Made by a program: the position numbers and the translations under genes. The notes beneath the pieces were generated by a model that saw only the letters and a program-made list of their open reading frames with translations, did not search any database and was not told where the DNA came from. Source: Galaxea fascicularis (Eukaryota > Cnidaria > Anthozoa > Scleractinia > Euphylliidae). From it: a stretch of 64,000 bases of DNA. Positions 23,439 through 33,347 of the stretch are shown here, in pieces. Positions within the stretch are counted from its first letter, which is position 1, and each line of letters starts with the position of its first letter. The DNA lies in assembly GCA_948470475.1 (NCBI GenBank), contig OX419345.1:14709800-14773799 (forward strand), read 5' to 3'.

Positions 23439-26400
23439 CACAGGGGTTCTAAAACCTGACGTTTCGAGCGTTAGCCTTTCGTTGACAAACTAGAGCCAGC
23501 GCTCGAAACGTCGACTTTTAGAATCCCTCTACGGTGGTCAATTTACATTATCAACTTCGTTGATAAAACCAAGTTGTTGCCTCAGTTATTTAATCTAGTG
23601 AATCTAGTTAGAGCCACCTTTCACAGAAAACAAACAAGAAAGTAGATATACATCCCTCTCCCTACCCCCCCTACCCCTCCCCTCTTTGTTTCGTTTGAAT
23701 GGTTGCTCTAGTGTTCACTTCATGTCACATATATATATATGTTTATCAATTTCTATAGCACATTACCATGACGCAATGACCTAATGCGCTTTACAGCACT
23801 TTGCGGGGGACTTTGCCAGACTGGTTATAAAGGGGCAAATTGCAGCCACGCAGTTCACAATCTTATTAGAGAGAGTAGTATGATACACAAGTGCCCCCAG
23901 AACAGACCAAGTGAACAAACCATCACACCGGGGACTACGCCCCCTACTCTTTGCGATCAGTGTGTGGGTTCTTAAAGTCCCACACTAGTACTGTGAGACG
24001 GGACCTCCGGTTTATCGTCCTTATGCGAGAAGACTAAAAAGTCTAACCATTTGCAGATGTAATTGCAAAGAGAGCACTTTCTCCTCAATTATTTAAAGAC
24101 CCTGAGTGTTGGTCCGGTCAAGGTTTGAACCCCCGACCTCGCGCACAGCAGTCCGGTGCCCTACCAACTGAGCTAACCGGTCGGTTATATACCCATGTAA
24201 TAAGTCTCAGTTTACTGGAAATGGAAATTACTGTGGTGCTTTAGATTGTTCTAAATATTCTTCCTTCATATCTTTTCTAATTTTGAAGAGATGTCGACAG
24301 TTTTGGATGTTGAAGTGGACAAAGTGTTGCAAGCTCTGGATACAAAGGAATTGAGTCTTGAAAGCGGTAAGGCCCAAAAATATTTTCAATGAAAACCCCC
24401 TTTTATGGTCTGGGAGAAAGGGACAGATACTTCTCAGAATTTTACTTGAGACCTAACAAAAAACACCTTGCTGGAGAGCAAATTGTGCACTGGGACGTCC
24501 AAAACAAAGAAAATTTAAATTAAGTTGCTTTGTTTTGAATGTCAGAAGTGCTAAGTTTGCTCTCCAGCAAGGTGTTTTTGTGACCACTAACTGCAAAGGG
24601 CCTATTATACTGGCATTTCCAATTTTTTGCGGCTATCAAATTACATTTGGTTGCACTGGACCAATATCAGTTTTCTTTTCTTTAACTTTGTCGCACTTCT
24701 ATCTTTCCCATCACCGCTTGACTTAGAGCTAGTTTGAATAATTCTTCCTTTGGAAAGACCAACCAATTCTGGGCAATCCCACATTAATTCGTCCCACACG
24801 CTCACAGTTGCACAAGGTGTTATCGCAAACTGACTGCAAATAGAAAAATAATGTTGACTTGTTACGGTATGTAAGATACACAAGTTTGCTACCTTAGTTT
24901 AGGTGGTGTGTCTCACGACTGAATACCAAATGAATACTAGATTTTTGTTCGTTATTGTTTTTAGCAACACTGCTGTCTTTGTTTCCACTCATTCAATGGA
25001 TGACTGACCTCGCCATGTTTGTGATTGTTGCCTTCACGTCGCACTACAACAAGGAATCAGCGCCAGGGGTGAGTAGGTTTATGTCTTCCTGGTAAAATTT
25101 AACCTGTATGTCTCCTTATCAGTTCCTCCCTACCTGAATGTCCAAGTAATTATTTGACCATGGAATTCCTGTAAGGGACAGGGATACTATTTCCTTTTTC
25201 AGGAATGTCCACAAACCATACGCTTGTGTTTCAGTTATTTCTCGGTCCTCTGCGTTTTTTAAATGACAAACGGGGTAACTAATGAAACAGTTTCATTTCG
25301 ATATACAGTCAATAGTGACTTCTAGAATGGGATACCATTGTCATGCAATGTATGAATACAGTTTTATGAAGAGTTTGGCTTTATTGCCTGTGGCATGATA
25401 TAAAGTAAAGTACATGTATCCCAAATGAATAAATGGAGTTAGTTTCTAAAGAAACTCTGGTGTTGCGTCGGGGGGGGGGGGGGGGGAATTAAAAGCACCA
25501 AGTGTAAACTCATTCAATTTACTTACTTTTATTAATACTAAAGTACTAAAGCAACAAAAATGGTGACGTTGTTAATGTGAAAGTTGACAAATGAACATTT
25601 GATATAGCTTTAACAGGTCAGACTTTTTTCCTCTGTCATGGGAAATTAAATTAAAACATGCTTGTTGTGACGTGCGTATCCTTTCTGAATAGATACTAAA
25701 TAAGGAAAAATTGAACTGCTGATGTCCAAATAAGTTGAACCTCTATTTTTTTTACGGCCGGTCTGTAAATGTGTCGAGTAGCGTAATTTCCCAGCTTGCA
25801 GGTTCCCTTGCAAAAGTGCAAGGTGTACCAATGGACATTACCTTGTCCAGGGTTTTGTTTGAGGCTACTGTGGAGCTATACTTCTTGTAAGTAAAATTCA
25901 TACAAATTTTACTGATTACTTTCCGGCTACTTGTGCTCCTATTTCGCGACTCGAGTTGTAATCTTCATCTCTATGATCGCAGCACAGATGACATCAATTT
26001 TACCGTCGAAACGTTAACATTGAGCTTTGGAAACAGACTTTCTGAAACCAGCCACCTTAAAATGTTACTGAAAACCCTTCTTGTGTAACTGTGACTCTTT
26101 TACTAAATGCTCCAGGTTAGTCTGATTCATGACACAAGCACTCTGGGCACCATACGAGAAATGCTGATTTTGATTCGCCTCTGGGGTCAGAGCACTCCTG
26201 GGATACTCCCTTCTATCACTCCATCAGCAGGTAAGCAACCAGTCGCTGGAGCACCTTATCCTCACCTGAGGAGATCTTGCAATAATCATTTTGTATACTG
26301 TTGCAAAATGTTGCTGCCACCGTAGGAAAATTCCGTTTAAGAGCGTTCATTTGAATGCAAATTGTCAAACTGGTCTTCGTTTGCAGACTCGAAACTTCAC

Positions 26401-29400
26401 ATCACCTTGAAAAGTACCTGACTGTATATTAATCGGTAGTAAACGAAGGTAATATTTGATAGCTATTCCAGCACATTTCAGTGGTAGCACTTTCTTATCT
26501 CTCTCGATTAACACCGTCAGATAGAAAACAGTATCACGAAAAATCACCGTAAACAGGTTTTTGTTTGAATAGTTACATTATGAGTCAGTACTCACGGAGA
26601 AACTCTTTAATTGAAAACTACCTTTCAACATAACAGTATGATGATGGACAAACCTACTGGAAAGTACTGTTCAAAAGGTTCCATTTTAATAGCTTCACAT
26701 ACAAGGATCTCATATGCACCCTTCTGTAATGAGGCTAAACTCTTATTCATCTTCACAGTGGTATATCCATAGTACATGTAGAACCGACATGAAAATTTGA
26801 CTTTTCAATTACACTGCACTTTTGCAGTACAATTCATGATGACTTAATCCTTTGTTACATTCTTTTGTGCATTCTCCGTAGACAAGAATGAGTCACTGGC
26901 GTTGTTGTTCAAGGTCTTCACCAAAATCTGGCTTCTGAGCAGACAGGCCAGTTCCGATGAACCCGACGTTGACAGGTTGGCTGGTATGTTGTCTTGTAAG
27001 TTGACGGCAACGAGAACGACTTTTAAAAATGACTCTCGTTTTTGTAACTCTTTCACAATAATTCCAATTTCTTTAACTTGGAAAATGCTGGAGAACTCTC
27101 CAGGAACTAAGTTACTATGAACGACGTCAAAGTAAGGAAAAGGAAAGGAGATTTTGCCGTCATTTGCTCACGTTCTCGGGAAACACTAAAATTTAGTCAG
27201 TTCACGTTGTTGTTTTGCAGAGGACGATAAAGAATATAAAACTGTAAACGCACATTTGGAGCGATTGTTTTGCTCATTAGGCTCGTTTTGTGGCGTTCTC
27301 GTTGCCGTCGCCGTCCTCGTTTCTTAAACTCTCTATTTATCTTTTTGTAGTGCTCAGCAAACAAATTGAGTTGTGCTGGCAACTACCATGATTTACCCAC
27401 TTAGTCTAAATGTATTTTGTTTCAAATATCGTCTCGAGACACACGTCTTTTAAAATACATATCACGATAGTGTGATATTGTAAACTAACCACTGAAACTG
27501 CAGAACATAATGCTTTGGAGCCAGGGCTGTATCTCATGTCTTCTTTTTATCTTGTTTTGTCTTTCAGCTGAAGCAGCTCCTCTTATTCCTAATTCGTCGC
27601 TTCTTCAAAATATGCAGATGCCCAATTTGAGTAAAGGTGGGTGTCAGTAAACCGGCAACAACGAACAAACACACAGACAAAAACGGGGCGGGCAAACCAT
27701 TGAAATAGAATCTACACTGTATGAGTGATGGTTGAGATTAGAAAAGGTTAGGATTACTATCTACAGATCGTTTTCACATGACGTCACGGCGGCCATGTTG
27801 GCGCAGAAAAACAAAGGAATGGCGGCCATGTTGGCGCACAAGGCTAACCCTCTGGGAATTGAACTCTATTTTTATGCAGATACTCTGTTTTGTTTCATTG
27901 AACCAATATGGCCGCTGGTCACGTGACTGAAAACGCTCTGTAAGTAAGTAAGACTTTATTTAAACTCGGATGAAAATGAGGCTTGTTAGGCCACTAGCAA
28001 TAAAGATGCTAATATACCAAGGATAAAAAAAAGTTATAAATATAAAGATAAATCTATATATAAACAATGGAATAAAACTACAAATTACTTAGTTTCCTTA
28101 TCTCCTTCCTGAAAGGGCCAAATCTTAGCTTATCAGGTAATGCCATTCCACGCCTTAGCAGCAATGTCAATTTAAGAGGTCGATTTAAGGCCATAAGTTG
28201 TGGTCTTAGCTACAGATAAAACAAGTTTGTTTTTGCCCCGAAGATTATTCATATTTTCTCTTACTTGAAATAAAGATTGAATGTACTGAAGCATGTTGTT
28301 ATTGGGAGCTTCAAAAATTATTAGAAGCATATCTTGTTTCCGTCTACAACTTAATGAGTAACCAATCTTATAACATGGACTATCATGTCCATTAGAAAAA
28401 TCGCTAAACACGTATCTAAGGACCCTCTCGTGTAATCTCTCTAATCGAGACAGATAGGACTAATCTTGGCTTAGTTTGCACACTAGTTGCTTCTTTAGAC
28501 AATGACAAAATATTTACAAGGCTAAAAAGTATTGAAAAGGCTTTTGATTTGTCGCGTTTGCCAAAGAACGATAAAAATGTAATTGAAACCCGTCAAAGTG
28601 TTCACTTTGGAAATGAAAGTTTTGCTAAGTTTTCGTTTCTGCTGCAGTAAAGAAGCCTGATGAAAATGTTTTTGCGTTCTTTAGAACGTCGCTCCAACTT
28701 GTCTGTCAAGCGCGCTGATCCCTACTCAGGTTTACATTTATGTTCTCGTGAACAATCTAAGAAATCCTGAAGCTAATCTTTCCGGAAACATCCTTCCAAA
28801 AGTGCAAACGAGGTTGTCACAGATGATCTACACAGGAGCCAAACTTGTAAGGCGCTGGAAGGCGAGGGTGGGTAGAAAAGGTAATAAAGGGGCTAGCTTC
28901 TGAAGAAACTGTGGTACTGCGTCGATTGGGGAGTGGTGCACGAAAATTTGTTTTACAAACGGAGTTGATGATGCAAATTGATCACTGCACAGGGATTCTA
29001 AAAGGTGGCGTTTCGAGCGTTAGTCCTTCGTCGTTTGCCTACCCTGGCAAATCCTCTGGTAACAGTAACAGTATGAAGCCTATGGATTTCCCATTTCGTT
29101 TTAGGTGTTTCCGGTAAAGCGGTGAGTGGACAAATCAAACCTGGCCTGTACCAGTTTGGTACTCAGCCAGTATTACAGACGTCGCCCCAGATCTTCCATC
29201 CGTTTGCCTCCGCGATTTTTCCAATGCGTGCTGACGGTTTGCATAGCTTGGATGTTGTGAGAAGGATCTTTTTCGACAGATCATCCGAGACCAAGTTGAA
29301 ACAGTGCACACGGTAATCGATCAATTTTGTCTTCCCCTTGATCATCGGGAATGGACCTTTCAAAGAACTTTTAAGTGCAAAGTAACAGCAATTAAACATT

Positions 29401-29879
29401 GTGAATTGTTACCTTAAAGCTAACATCTTTCTTTGACTATTAAAATAAAGCAAGTTTGAAAAAATTAATATCTAACCAACCTTTTGTTTTATCGGTATTA
29501 GTGACCAAAAACTGCTGATTTTAGCGCTTTGAAATAAACTTTAGAAAAAGGATGGTTATAAACAGGTTGTAGCTTTGTCCTAAGTGCGAGGTCTGAGTTT
29601 ATTAACTAGGTGTAATTAAAAGAACAAGATGCAGAATAGTGTTTTGGTTTTTTCAAATAATTTACTTGCCTGTATCTCAGAGGAGCAAATAAGAAACAAT
29701 GTGGTCGCATGTTCTTTCTTCTCAGGTGCAACTGTCTCTCGCTGCTGGAGGGTAAAAGTGACCATGCAGCTGCAAAGACCTGGGAACAAAGATGGGTCAG
29801 GGCATGTGTCTGTGGAGGCAGCTGGAAGAGATTATCATTCAAAGAACAACAACAGAGTGTTGCTGTGGCTAATGAGTAG
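10201..29879 (+). CDS. MED16: Mediator complex subunit 16, 23 exons, complete
   Basis: Exons: 10201-10250, 10630-10755, 12745-12804, 12964-13072, 13893-13988, 14331-14486, 14855-14954, 15527-15610, 17136-17201, 17681-17755, 18491-18609, 19219-19388, 20795-20859, 21195-21341, 21941-22066, 23046-23279, 24289-24366, 24965-25068, 26116-26230, 26882-26983, 27568-27636, 29105-29312, 29726-29879. All phases fit and give 870 codons (human MED16: 877). The start MDLIYNVVWS parallels human MDLAYVCEW. Conserved landmarks are WSCRNLIAFT, ILDPDSPWDV, LTWDGTGSRLLS, VAISWIDTGIK, the exon 15 motif WEWWDVL, TFKSLLR, IREMLILIRLWG, CTRC (818-821) and TWEQRW near the end. The first half is the WD40-like propeller, the rest the helical C-terminal part. 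MED16 sits in the Mediator tail and links activators to RNA polymerase II. Exons 4 and 23 also carry open frames in other phases; the conserved protein fixes the frame used here. Confidence 0.95.
11155..11790 (-). mobile_element. LINE 3' end (reverse-transcriptase C-terminal region), frameshifted
   Basis: The minus strand reads NAPAFSKLFYCSRVW, then LDKLQAVQNFACHIV, FDHITPLLKDLRWLPIRQQL, FKCMTRCALEYL and NIPLFRTARGQRTF: the classic segment after the reverse-transcriptase domain of CR1/L2-type elements. The last 20 residues (FKHLLRQKLL) are in a different frame from the preceding part, so there is a one-base frameshift near 11330. The 3' end is a TATGTATG-type microsatellite tail at about 11158-11185 (seen as CATACATACATAC on the plus strand). 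It lies in MED16 intron 2, antisense to the gene. Confidence 0.85.
11800..12740 (+). other. MED16 intron 2, remainder
   Basis: AT-rich intron with no additional recognisable feature apart from the pyrimidine tract and acceptor of exon 3 at 12743-12744. Confidence 0.5.
13480..13805 (-). repeat. tRNA-derived SINE-like repeat
   Basis: On the minus strand, GGTGGCTGAGTGGGTTAGGG near 13780-13800 resembles a tRNA A-box region, and GGTTCAACTCC near 13690-13700 resembles a B-box, but the spacing (about 90 bp) exceeds that of a working tRNA. The rest has no coding potential. Inferred to be an old tRNA-derived SINE in MED16 intron 4. Confidence 0.5.
18660..18880. repeat. CCAAT-rich interspersed repeat
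   Basis: Contains GACCAATCAAAAC, GAACCAATCAGAA and CAACCAATCAGAG within about 150 bp in MED16 intron 11. The composition resembles, in opposite orientation, the ATTGG-rich stretch at 22130-22400, suggesting the same repeat class. The 96-codon open frame here is not conserved protein. Confidence 0.5.
20407..20680 (+). repeat. tRNA-derived SINE, most complete copy B
   Basis: The head begins GCAGGGTTGGCGCAGTGGTG (A-box) and has GGTTCGATTCCCGG (B-box) about 50 bp later, correct tRNA spacing. The body includes GTTCTCTACTCTGCTCCGAG and ends in an ATT-rich tail near 20660-20680. Copies of the same element occur at 1020-1140 and 55000-55230, both reversed. Pol III internal-promoter spacing is visible. 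It lies in MED16 intron 12. Confidence 0.8.
22130..22400. repeat. ATTGG/CCAAT-dense repeat
   Basis: Six ATTGG or CCAAT pentamers fall in about 250 bp (near 22136, 22191, 22218, 22250, 22338 and 22372) in MED16 intron 15, with GC-rich interruptions such as GCACGCGCGTATTTTCCCGC. The density is far above the surrounding intron. No open frame of interest. Confidence 0.5.
22746..22887. mobile_element. Inverted-repeat MITE
   Basis: Imperfect arms of about 46 bp: the left carries GTGATAACGCGCGAATGACG and TCAAAACGTG, the right CACGTTTTGACG and CGTGCGTTATCAAAG. About 48 bp separates the arms. It is non-coding and lies in MED16 intron 15, about 160 bp before exon 16. Confidence 0.7.
23398..23572. mobile_element. 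MITE with 40-bp terminal inverted repeats (TTGGTTTTATCAAC)
   Basis: The left end is TTGGTTTTATCAAC then GTTGATAATGTAAATTGACC; the right end is its near-exact complement. The interior carries a second inverted pair, GACGTTTCGAGCG and CGCTCGAAACGTCG. A partial relative appears at 28930-29030 (AATTGATCACTGCACAGG, GCGTTTCGAGCGTTAG). The preceding sequence GTTTCTAAAGAAACTGTGG recurs before 25450 and 28900, so it may belong to the same larger repeat. Confidence 0.75.
23740..24186 (-). repeat. Long tRNA-derived SINE
   Basis: The minus-strand 5' end is a tRNA-like head: ACCGGTTAGCTCAGTTGGTA (A-box) and GGGGGTTCAAACC (B-box) with correct spacing. The body of about 350 bp contains TTTAAATAATTGAGGAG, CATCTGCAAATGGTTAGAC and GATAAACCGGAGGTCCCG. 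From memory this matches a SINE common in corals. It lies in MED16 intron 16 and is antisense to the gene. Confidence 0.75.
24457..24580. repeat. Inverted repeat with 24-bp arms
   Basis: AACACCTTGCTGGAGAGCAA at about 24459 is matched in reverse complement by TTTGCTCTCCAGCAAGGTGT at about 24556, with roughly 75 bp between. Probably a small MITE in MED16 intron 17; no target duplication was identified. Confidence 0.6.
26998..27338. mobile_element. MITE, copy 1 (GACGGCAACGAGAACG termini)
   Basis: The left end GTTGACGGCAACGAGAACG faces the right end CGTTCTCGTTGCCGTCGCCG. The interior shares GTAACTCTTTC, ATTATTCCAATTT-like and TTGCCGTCAT...GCTCACGTTC segments with the copy at 30951-31305, so this is a two-copy family in the window. 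It starts 15 bp after MED16 exon 20. Confidence 0.75.
27763..27941. mobile_element. MITE with ACAGAKCGTTTTCA termini
   Basis: The left terminus ACAGATCGTTTTCACATGAC and the reverse complement of the right terminus, ACAGAGCGTTTTCAGTCACG, match over about 37 bp, ending in GGCGGCCAT. The GGCGGCCATGTTGG core is also repeated at 27789 and 27822. CGGCCAT resembles the YY1 recognition core. It lies in MED16 intron 21. Confidence 0.65.
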
Positions 29880-30045
29880 AAGAAGGAACCAGTGCAAGAT
29901 AAGGCTTTGAAACAAACTTCCTTAGGAACTTCTCTCATTTGACCGATCACTCATTATGATTTCATCATGGCTCTAAAAGTTTCATAGTAAACAGTCAAAT
30001 GAAGACTGATCCTCGTAGTTGTGAACGCAATAATATGCAATTGAG

Positions 30046-30282
30046 TAAAGAAGCCTGAAAAAATTCAGGACTTCAACAGGGTTTGAACCAGTAACCTCGA
30101 GACCCCGGTGGGATACTCTAACCAACTGAGCTATGAAGCCACTGAGGTTGGGAGTAGCTCAATTGTGGGTGACCCCCAATGTCACTGGCTTTATAGCTCA
30201 GTTGGTTAGAGCATCGCACCGGTATCGTAAAGTAACGGGTTCAAACCCCATTGAAGTCCTGAATTTTCTTCAGGCTTCTTTA
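30046..30282. repeat. Palindromic repeat containing two facing tRNA-like sequences
   Basis: Minus-strand tRNA-like 30068-30140 and plus-strand tRNA-like 30187-30259, each 73 nt, start GGCTT(C/T)ATAGCTCAGTTGG and have a TTCAAACCC B-box; each is flanked by TTCAGGACTT or AAGTCCTGAA and GAAGCCTG or CAGGCTTC sequences. The two halves form one inverted repeat around a 46-bp spacer. Acceptor and T arms pair, but I could not pair the anticodon arms, so I call them pseudo-tRNA/SINE heads, not functional tRNAs. Confidence 0.7.
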
Positions 30283-30650
30283 GGCAATTAGATCAATTGC
30301 TTTCACCTCTGCAGTTCGTCTATTTCACAGTCATAGTAAACAGTACAGTGCATCACAGAAACGTACTTCTCTGTAGCTCATATTTAAAATATTCACACTA
30401 ACTTCAAAGTAAAAAAAACCTTTCACGATTTTTTTACTGTTTAAGGTTACCGTAGTAACAAGAATATACTTTCCATACCTACAACACAGCGTTTGAAGGT
30501 TCCATCAAATACCAAGTTTTGCAGTTCTCACTAGACAAGTCTTTCACAGTTAAACAGTACATTGTAACCAAAGATGTTGTGTTGACTTAATTCAATATCA
30601 AGTAAACGTTTCCAAACAGATCATACTGATGAAATCAGTCTTCATAATAC

Positions 30651-31885
30651 AGTCGACCCTTCCGTAAGCGAATACCCAAAATGTGAAGACTAGGTGGTCG
30701 CTAACGAGAGTTCATACCACTGTTGGGTCAAAATTTTGCCTCATTAGCACATGGTAACTGCAGAGACTTACCCCATGCGCCAAACCCCATCTAAACCCGT
30801 ATAATAACTTTTAGTAGCCACAAAAATATTTATGCCCTCCAAAGTATTTATTCAGTTTCATGGTTCGCTTCCGATAAACTACCTAATATATGGCGAACGG
30901 AACAAGTCTCACGAAAGACGATAGACGAACGTCTCAAGTGTGACAGGTGACATTAGGGACCTTAAGCAACGACGACGGCAAAGAGAACGTGATTTCAAAA
31001 TATAACTTCTCGTTTTCGTAACTCTTTCGCGATTATTCCAATTTGTTTAACGTGAAAAGTGCTGGCGAGCTGTCCAGGGCCTAAATTACTGTGAACGGTG
31101 TTAAAGCAAAGAAAACGAAAGAAAATCTTGCCGTCATGCGCTCACGTCCTAAAATTTGGTCATTTCACGTCGTGGTTTTGCATAGGACGGCAAAGAAATG
31201 CACCAAAATGTAAAAGGCACGTGTAGTGTATTCTTTTTGCTCATTAATCCCATTGTTTTGTGGCATTCTCGTTGCCGTCGTCGTCGTCGTTGCATAAGCT
31301 CTCTATTCACGAGTCTTCATGCACAAGGTTTTTTCGCGACACGTGACTTTTTCCCACGCAAGTACGCAACTCGTTCATGGGATATCGAGTGCACTGACAC
31401 ATTTTGTTCTGTGGTGCGAGTACGCTTTGGAGGCAAAAGTTTTGTCCTGACCGATCTAACACCTATTTTGTCTTGAGAATATGAAAACAATTTCCTAATA
31501 CTCCTCCAGTGTGATTACGCCTACTTATAACACATTTAAGGTCCTCTCTTTTAAGATAGATAGAGTACAGTGTACTATATGTGCATTTTTAAATGTTTTG
31601 TCCATGTGAAAAATCCGGTCCTTCTGATTGAGAAATTCCCGTCTCTTGTACTACCCAGGAATGGGTACAACACCTCATTATCCACTTTCCGCTGTGTTAT
31701 CTGTAAAGTGGTCGCTTACAGGAGGTTAAAAGCAAAAGAAAATTTCAAACTGTTAGCTCAAAAAGTGGTCGCGGTCGCTTACGAGAGGTGGTCGCATACA
31801 AGAGGTTCCAAACATAGTGATTTGACCTGGAAACTTTTGGTATTTTGGAAAACTGGTCGCAACCGGAGGTTCGACTATAGGTGTT
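30651..31885. mobile_element. Inverted-repeat element split by a nested MITE
   Basis: The left end ACAGTCGACCCTTCCGTAAG is the imperfect complement of the right end, which reverse-complemented reads ATAGTCGAACCTCCGGTTGC. The body carries repeated GTGGTCGCTTACGAGAGG or GTGGTCGCATACAAGAGG motifs at about 30700, 31710, 31768 and 31789. The MITE at 30951-31305 sits within it. It is non-coding; the open frames at 31198-31476 and 31570-31911 are chance frames in repeats. Confidence 0.6.
30951..31305. mobile_element. MITE, copy 2 (GACGGCAA termini), nested
   Basis: The left end CTTAAGCAACGACGACGGCA and the right end GTTGCCGTCGTCGTCGTCGT are inverted repeats; the interior aligns with copy 1 at 26998-27338. 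The copy is longer at both ends than copy 1, showing more of the family's GACGAC-rich terminus. Confidence 0.7.
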
Positions 31886-32674
31886 TTTTAAGATGTCAAA
31901 AAACCATGTAATATATTGTTTCATTTGCAATGTGTATTTACTAAAACATATACTAATACTTGTCCTATGCCAAGAAGTGTACTGTGTTTAAAAATAAACA
32001 AGTCTTTTTTATAATGTATTGTTATCTAACTAGTGATGTGGCTAAATGCAATTTAGGCGAGGTTAAACTCAAGCCAATGCTGCCAGTGGTCTTGCTGATA
32101 TGTGCAAGTGATCTACAGAGTGGGCACCCGTGTATTAGCAGGGACAGATTACATATGCTTGCCTTCGAGCAAACACTGCAGATCATCATTTGCTGATTCA
32201 TTCAGCCATTGCAAATCTTTGGGCGAATTTTTGCGGATTCTGGTCCAGTTCCCTCCCACCTTTTAGTGGTTAAGGTTGGTAAGCATGGTAAATGGTAAGC
32301 ATGGTAAATGGTAAGTATACCACTGAATTTCTTTCAATGTGACGGTGCCTGTTGGCGGCTGCTCGCAGGGTTGCCATGGTTACCTCCCTGCTGTGCCTGA
32401 ATTGCTTAGGATCCCATCAACCTGTATGGCACCAGCTTCCAGGCTCATCAATTGGCAGTGAATCTGTTTTTCAACTTCTGTTAGTTAAGAGTAGTTTTTG
32501 ATTGAGAGTGTGAAATATTTTAGTAATCATTTCCTTTGGCTCTGCTTTACTGTAATTTGTGATTGGATAACAAAGAGAAAATTGGGAAACATCCTGAAAC
32601 AATTGCAGTTCAAACCAGTGTGATCCATCAACTGGCAGTTCCCTGTATTTGATATAATATTATTGCACTTTAAA

Positions 32675-32830
32675 AATAGGCCATATTCGTATTCTCGGTA
32701 TTGAACTGGATCTAGCATGAAGTGGAGGCTCTTGCGGGGGAATACATTTACATATGAAAAGATTCCCCCGCAAGAGCCTCCACTTCGTGCTAGATCCAGT
32801 TCAATACCGAGAATACGAATATGGCCTATT
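32675..32830. repeat. Near-perfect 69-bp inverted repeat (hairpin), 18-nt loop
   Basis: Arm 32675-32743 and arm 32762-32830 are reverse complements over 69 bp with one mismatch (CTTCATGC versus CTTCGTGC). The loop 32744-32761 is ACATTTACATATGAAAAG. The arms contain CTCGGTATTGAACTGGATC and GAGGCTCTTGCGGGGGAAT. No coding potential or known terminal motif. It may be a very recent foldback element or a small-RNA hairpin precursor. Confidence 0.9.
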
Positions 32831-33347
32831 AAAAGTAAGTTCTGGTTTGCCCACAGCCCTGTTTACATTGTCATCACTGGTTAGAATGATTACTCATTTG
32901 AATTTGGCTTGAGAAGCTGTGACCATGAAAAGAAGGCCCAAACGTTCAGTAACAAAATTTATGATTATTACATTGTAAATTTGCGTACATCTCTCATAAA
33001 GTTTGACTTCAACTCTATCCTTGATGGATGCAATTTCTGATAGTATGGCATTGTACATTATTAACCTGAAAGTAAAGGCAATATCTTGTGGTGCCACTTG
33101 ACCATGCAAATCCTTGACTGTGACTTTTTGCTAACGAAACTTTATTTGTGTTGTCAGCTAGATATACTGTATAATTTGATAATTGTCCTGCTCATTTGTT
33201 TTCACACCTTGTGAAAACTCAATATTTCCTTGCTCACTTAGGATGTCTCTTTTAAACAGTTCATTTTCATATATTTTACAAATTTCCCCAAACAATAACT
33301 AGTTATTTACTGTCAACGATTTACCATAAAACACAAACCTATAGTCT

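Larger units (their letters stand above)
29880..33347. other. Convergent intergenic region MED16 > < PDHX, filled with repeats
   Basis: About 3.5 kb between the two stop codons. It holds a palindromic pair of tRNA-like sequences (30046-30282), a nested MITE pair (30651-31885), a short TAAGCATGGTAAATGG tandem (about 32277-32325) and a 69-bp-arm hairpin (32675-32830). A TTTATT at 33141-33146 is a minus-strand AATAAA 202 bp past the PDHX stop and is a fair poly(A) signal. No host gene is evident between. Confidence 0.6.

Noticed and set aside
25787..25886. AG/GT-bounded open segment (LAGSLAKVQGVPMDITLSR or VPLQKCKVYQW frames) in MED16 intron 18
   Set aside because: Its length breaks the phase between exons 18 and 19, and human MED16 has no matching insert.
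28725..28880. Exon-like segment after CCCTACTCAG, open as VYIYVLVNNLRNPEANLSGN and onward
   Set aside because: In the phase required between MED16 exons 21 and 22 it hits a stop within 14 codons, and the MED16 protein is continuous without it. It could be a poison exon or a chance frame; not supported enough to list.
29606..29950. 114-codon minus-strand frame with KEVCFKALSCTGSFFYSLAT
   Set aside because: Antisense shadow of the MED16 last exon.
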